A stretch of 64,000 nucleotides of DNA, from the NCBI GenBank assembly GCA_020086605.1, contig JACBWW010000021.1:8773841-8837840 (forward strand). The letters run 5' to 3'. This DNA is from Lanius collurio (lineage: Eukaryota; Chordata; Aves; Passeriformes; Laniidae). Positions 63,950 to 64,000 of the stretch are shown here, one piece after another. A program made the position numbers and the translations under genes. The notes under the pieces were generated by a model. That model did not search any database, had not been told where the DNA came from, and worked only from the letters and a program-made list of their open reading frames with translations. Position 1 is the first letter of the stretch; each line of letters begins with the position of its first letter.

Positions 63950-64000
63950 GTGCCCAGCGGTGAGGTGCCCAGCAGTGAGGTGCCCAGCGGCGGGGTGCCC
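63950..64000. repeat. 15-bp minisatellite, cut by the window end
   Basis: Copies start at 63950, 63965, 63980 and 63995 (partial). The unit is gtgcccagcggtgag with small changes. The true copy number lies beyond the window. Confidence 0.9.

Larger units (their letters stand above)
54001..64000. other. Downstream intergenic region, moderately GC-rich
   Basis: No gene recognised. Several open frames of 150-216 codons on both strands (for example within 55196-55816 and 56870-57520) lack recognisable domains and coincide with GC-rich sequence where stops are rarer. ADAMTS17, the next gene in human, is not visible. CR1 fragments and short tandem repeats are listed separately. Confidence 0.6.

Noticed and set aside
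1..64000. CRISPR arrays, operons or prokaryotic mobile elements
   Set aside because: None seen; the window is a vertebrate nuclear locus.

Overview
This window is vertebrate nuclear DNA, almost certainly from a bird and probably a songbird. The coding content is two multi-exon genes on the + strand with GT-AG style introns. The recognisable repeats are CR1 LINE 3' ends, the usual avian LINE, plus one solo endogenous-retrovirus LTR whose termini look like passerine LTRs. Repeat density is low. No prokaryotic features were seen. A single N at 30981 shows this is assembled sequence.

Layout: LINS1 (Lines homolog 1) fills about 0.9-8.2 kb, with six coding exons from ATG 953 to TAA 7916-7918. Then comes about 15 kb with no recognisable coding sequence (8.3-23.0 kb), where the CERS3 promoter and 5' UTR exons must lie. 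CERS3 (ceramide synthase 3) follows, with ten coding exons from ATG 23044 to TAG 49536-49538, giving 381 residues. Its last intron is 12.7 kb. From about 50 kb to the end I see 3' UTR or intergenic sequence, CR1 fragments and a 15-bp minisatellite cut by the window edge. LINS1 followed by CERS3 on one strand matches the human 15q26.3 order (LINS1, CERS3, ADAMTS17 in transcriptional order). ADAMTS17 itself was not seen here.

The two genes are neighbours but not known to share a pathway. CERS3 is an ER membrane enzyme that N-acylates sphingoid bases with very-long-chain acyl-CoAs, as needed for skin barrier lipids. LINS1 is a homologue of Drosophila Lines and is linked to cognition in humans.

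Most notable points: (1) LINS1 exon 5 carries one extra base, most simply one A in the run 6000-6003, which throws the conserved frame and puts a TAG on the last three bases of the exon; (2) CERS3 intron 6 uses a GC-AG splice pair; (3) LINS1 exon 3 is a CpG-dense patch within AT-rich introns; (4) a 793-bp solo LTR in CERS3 intron 4 has a perfect 5-bp target duplication; (5) a four-codon uORF overlaps the LINS1 start codon by one base. I found no undescribed multi-gene system.
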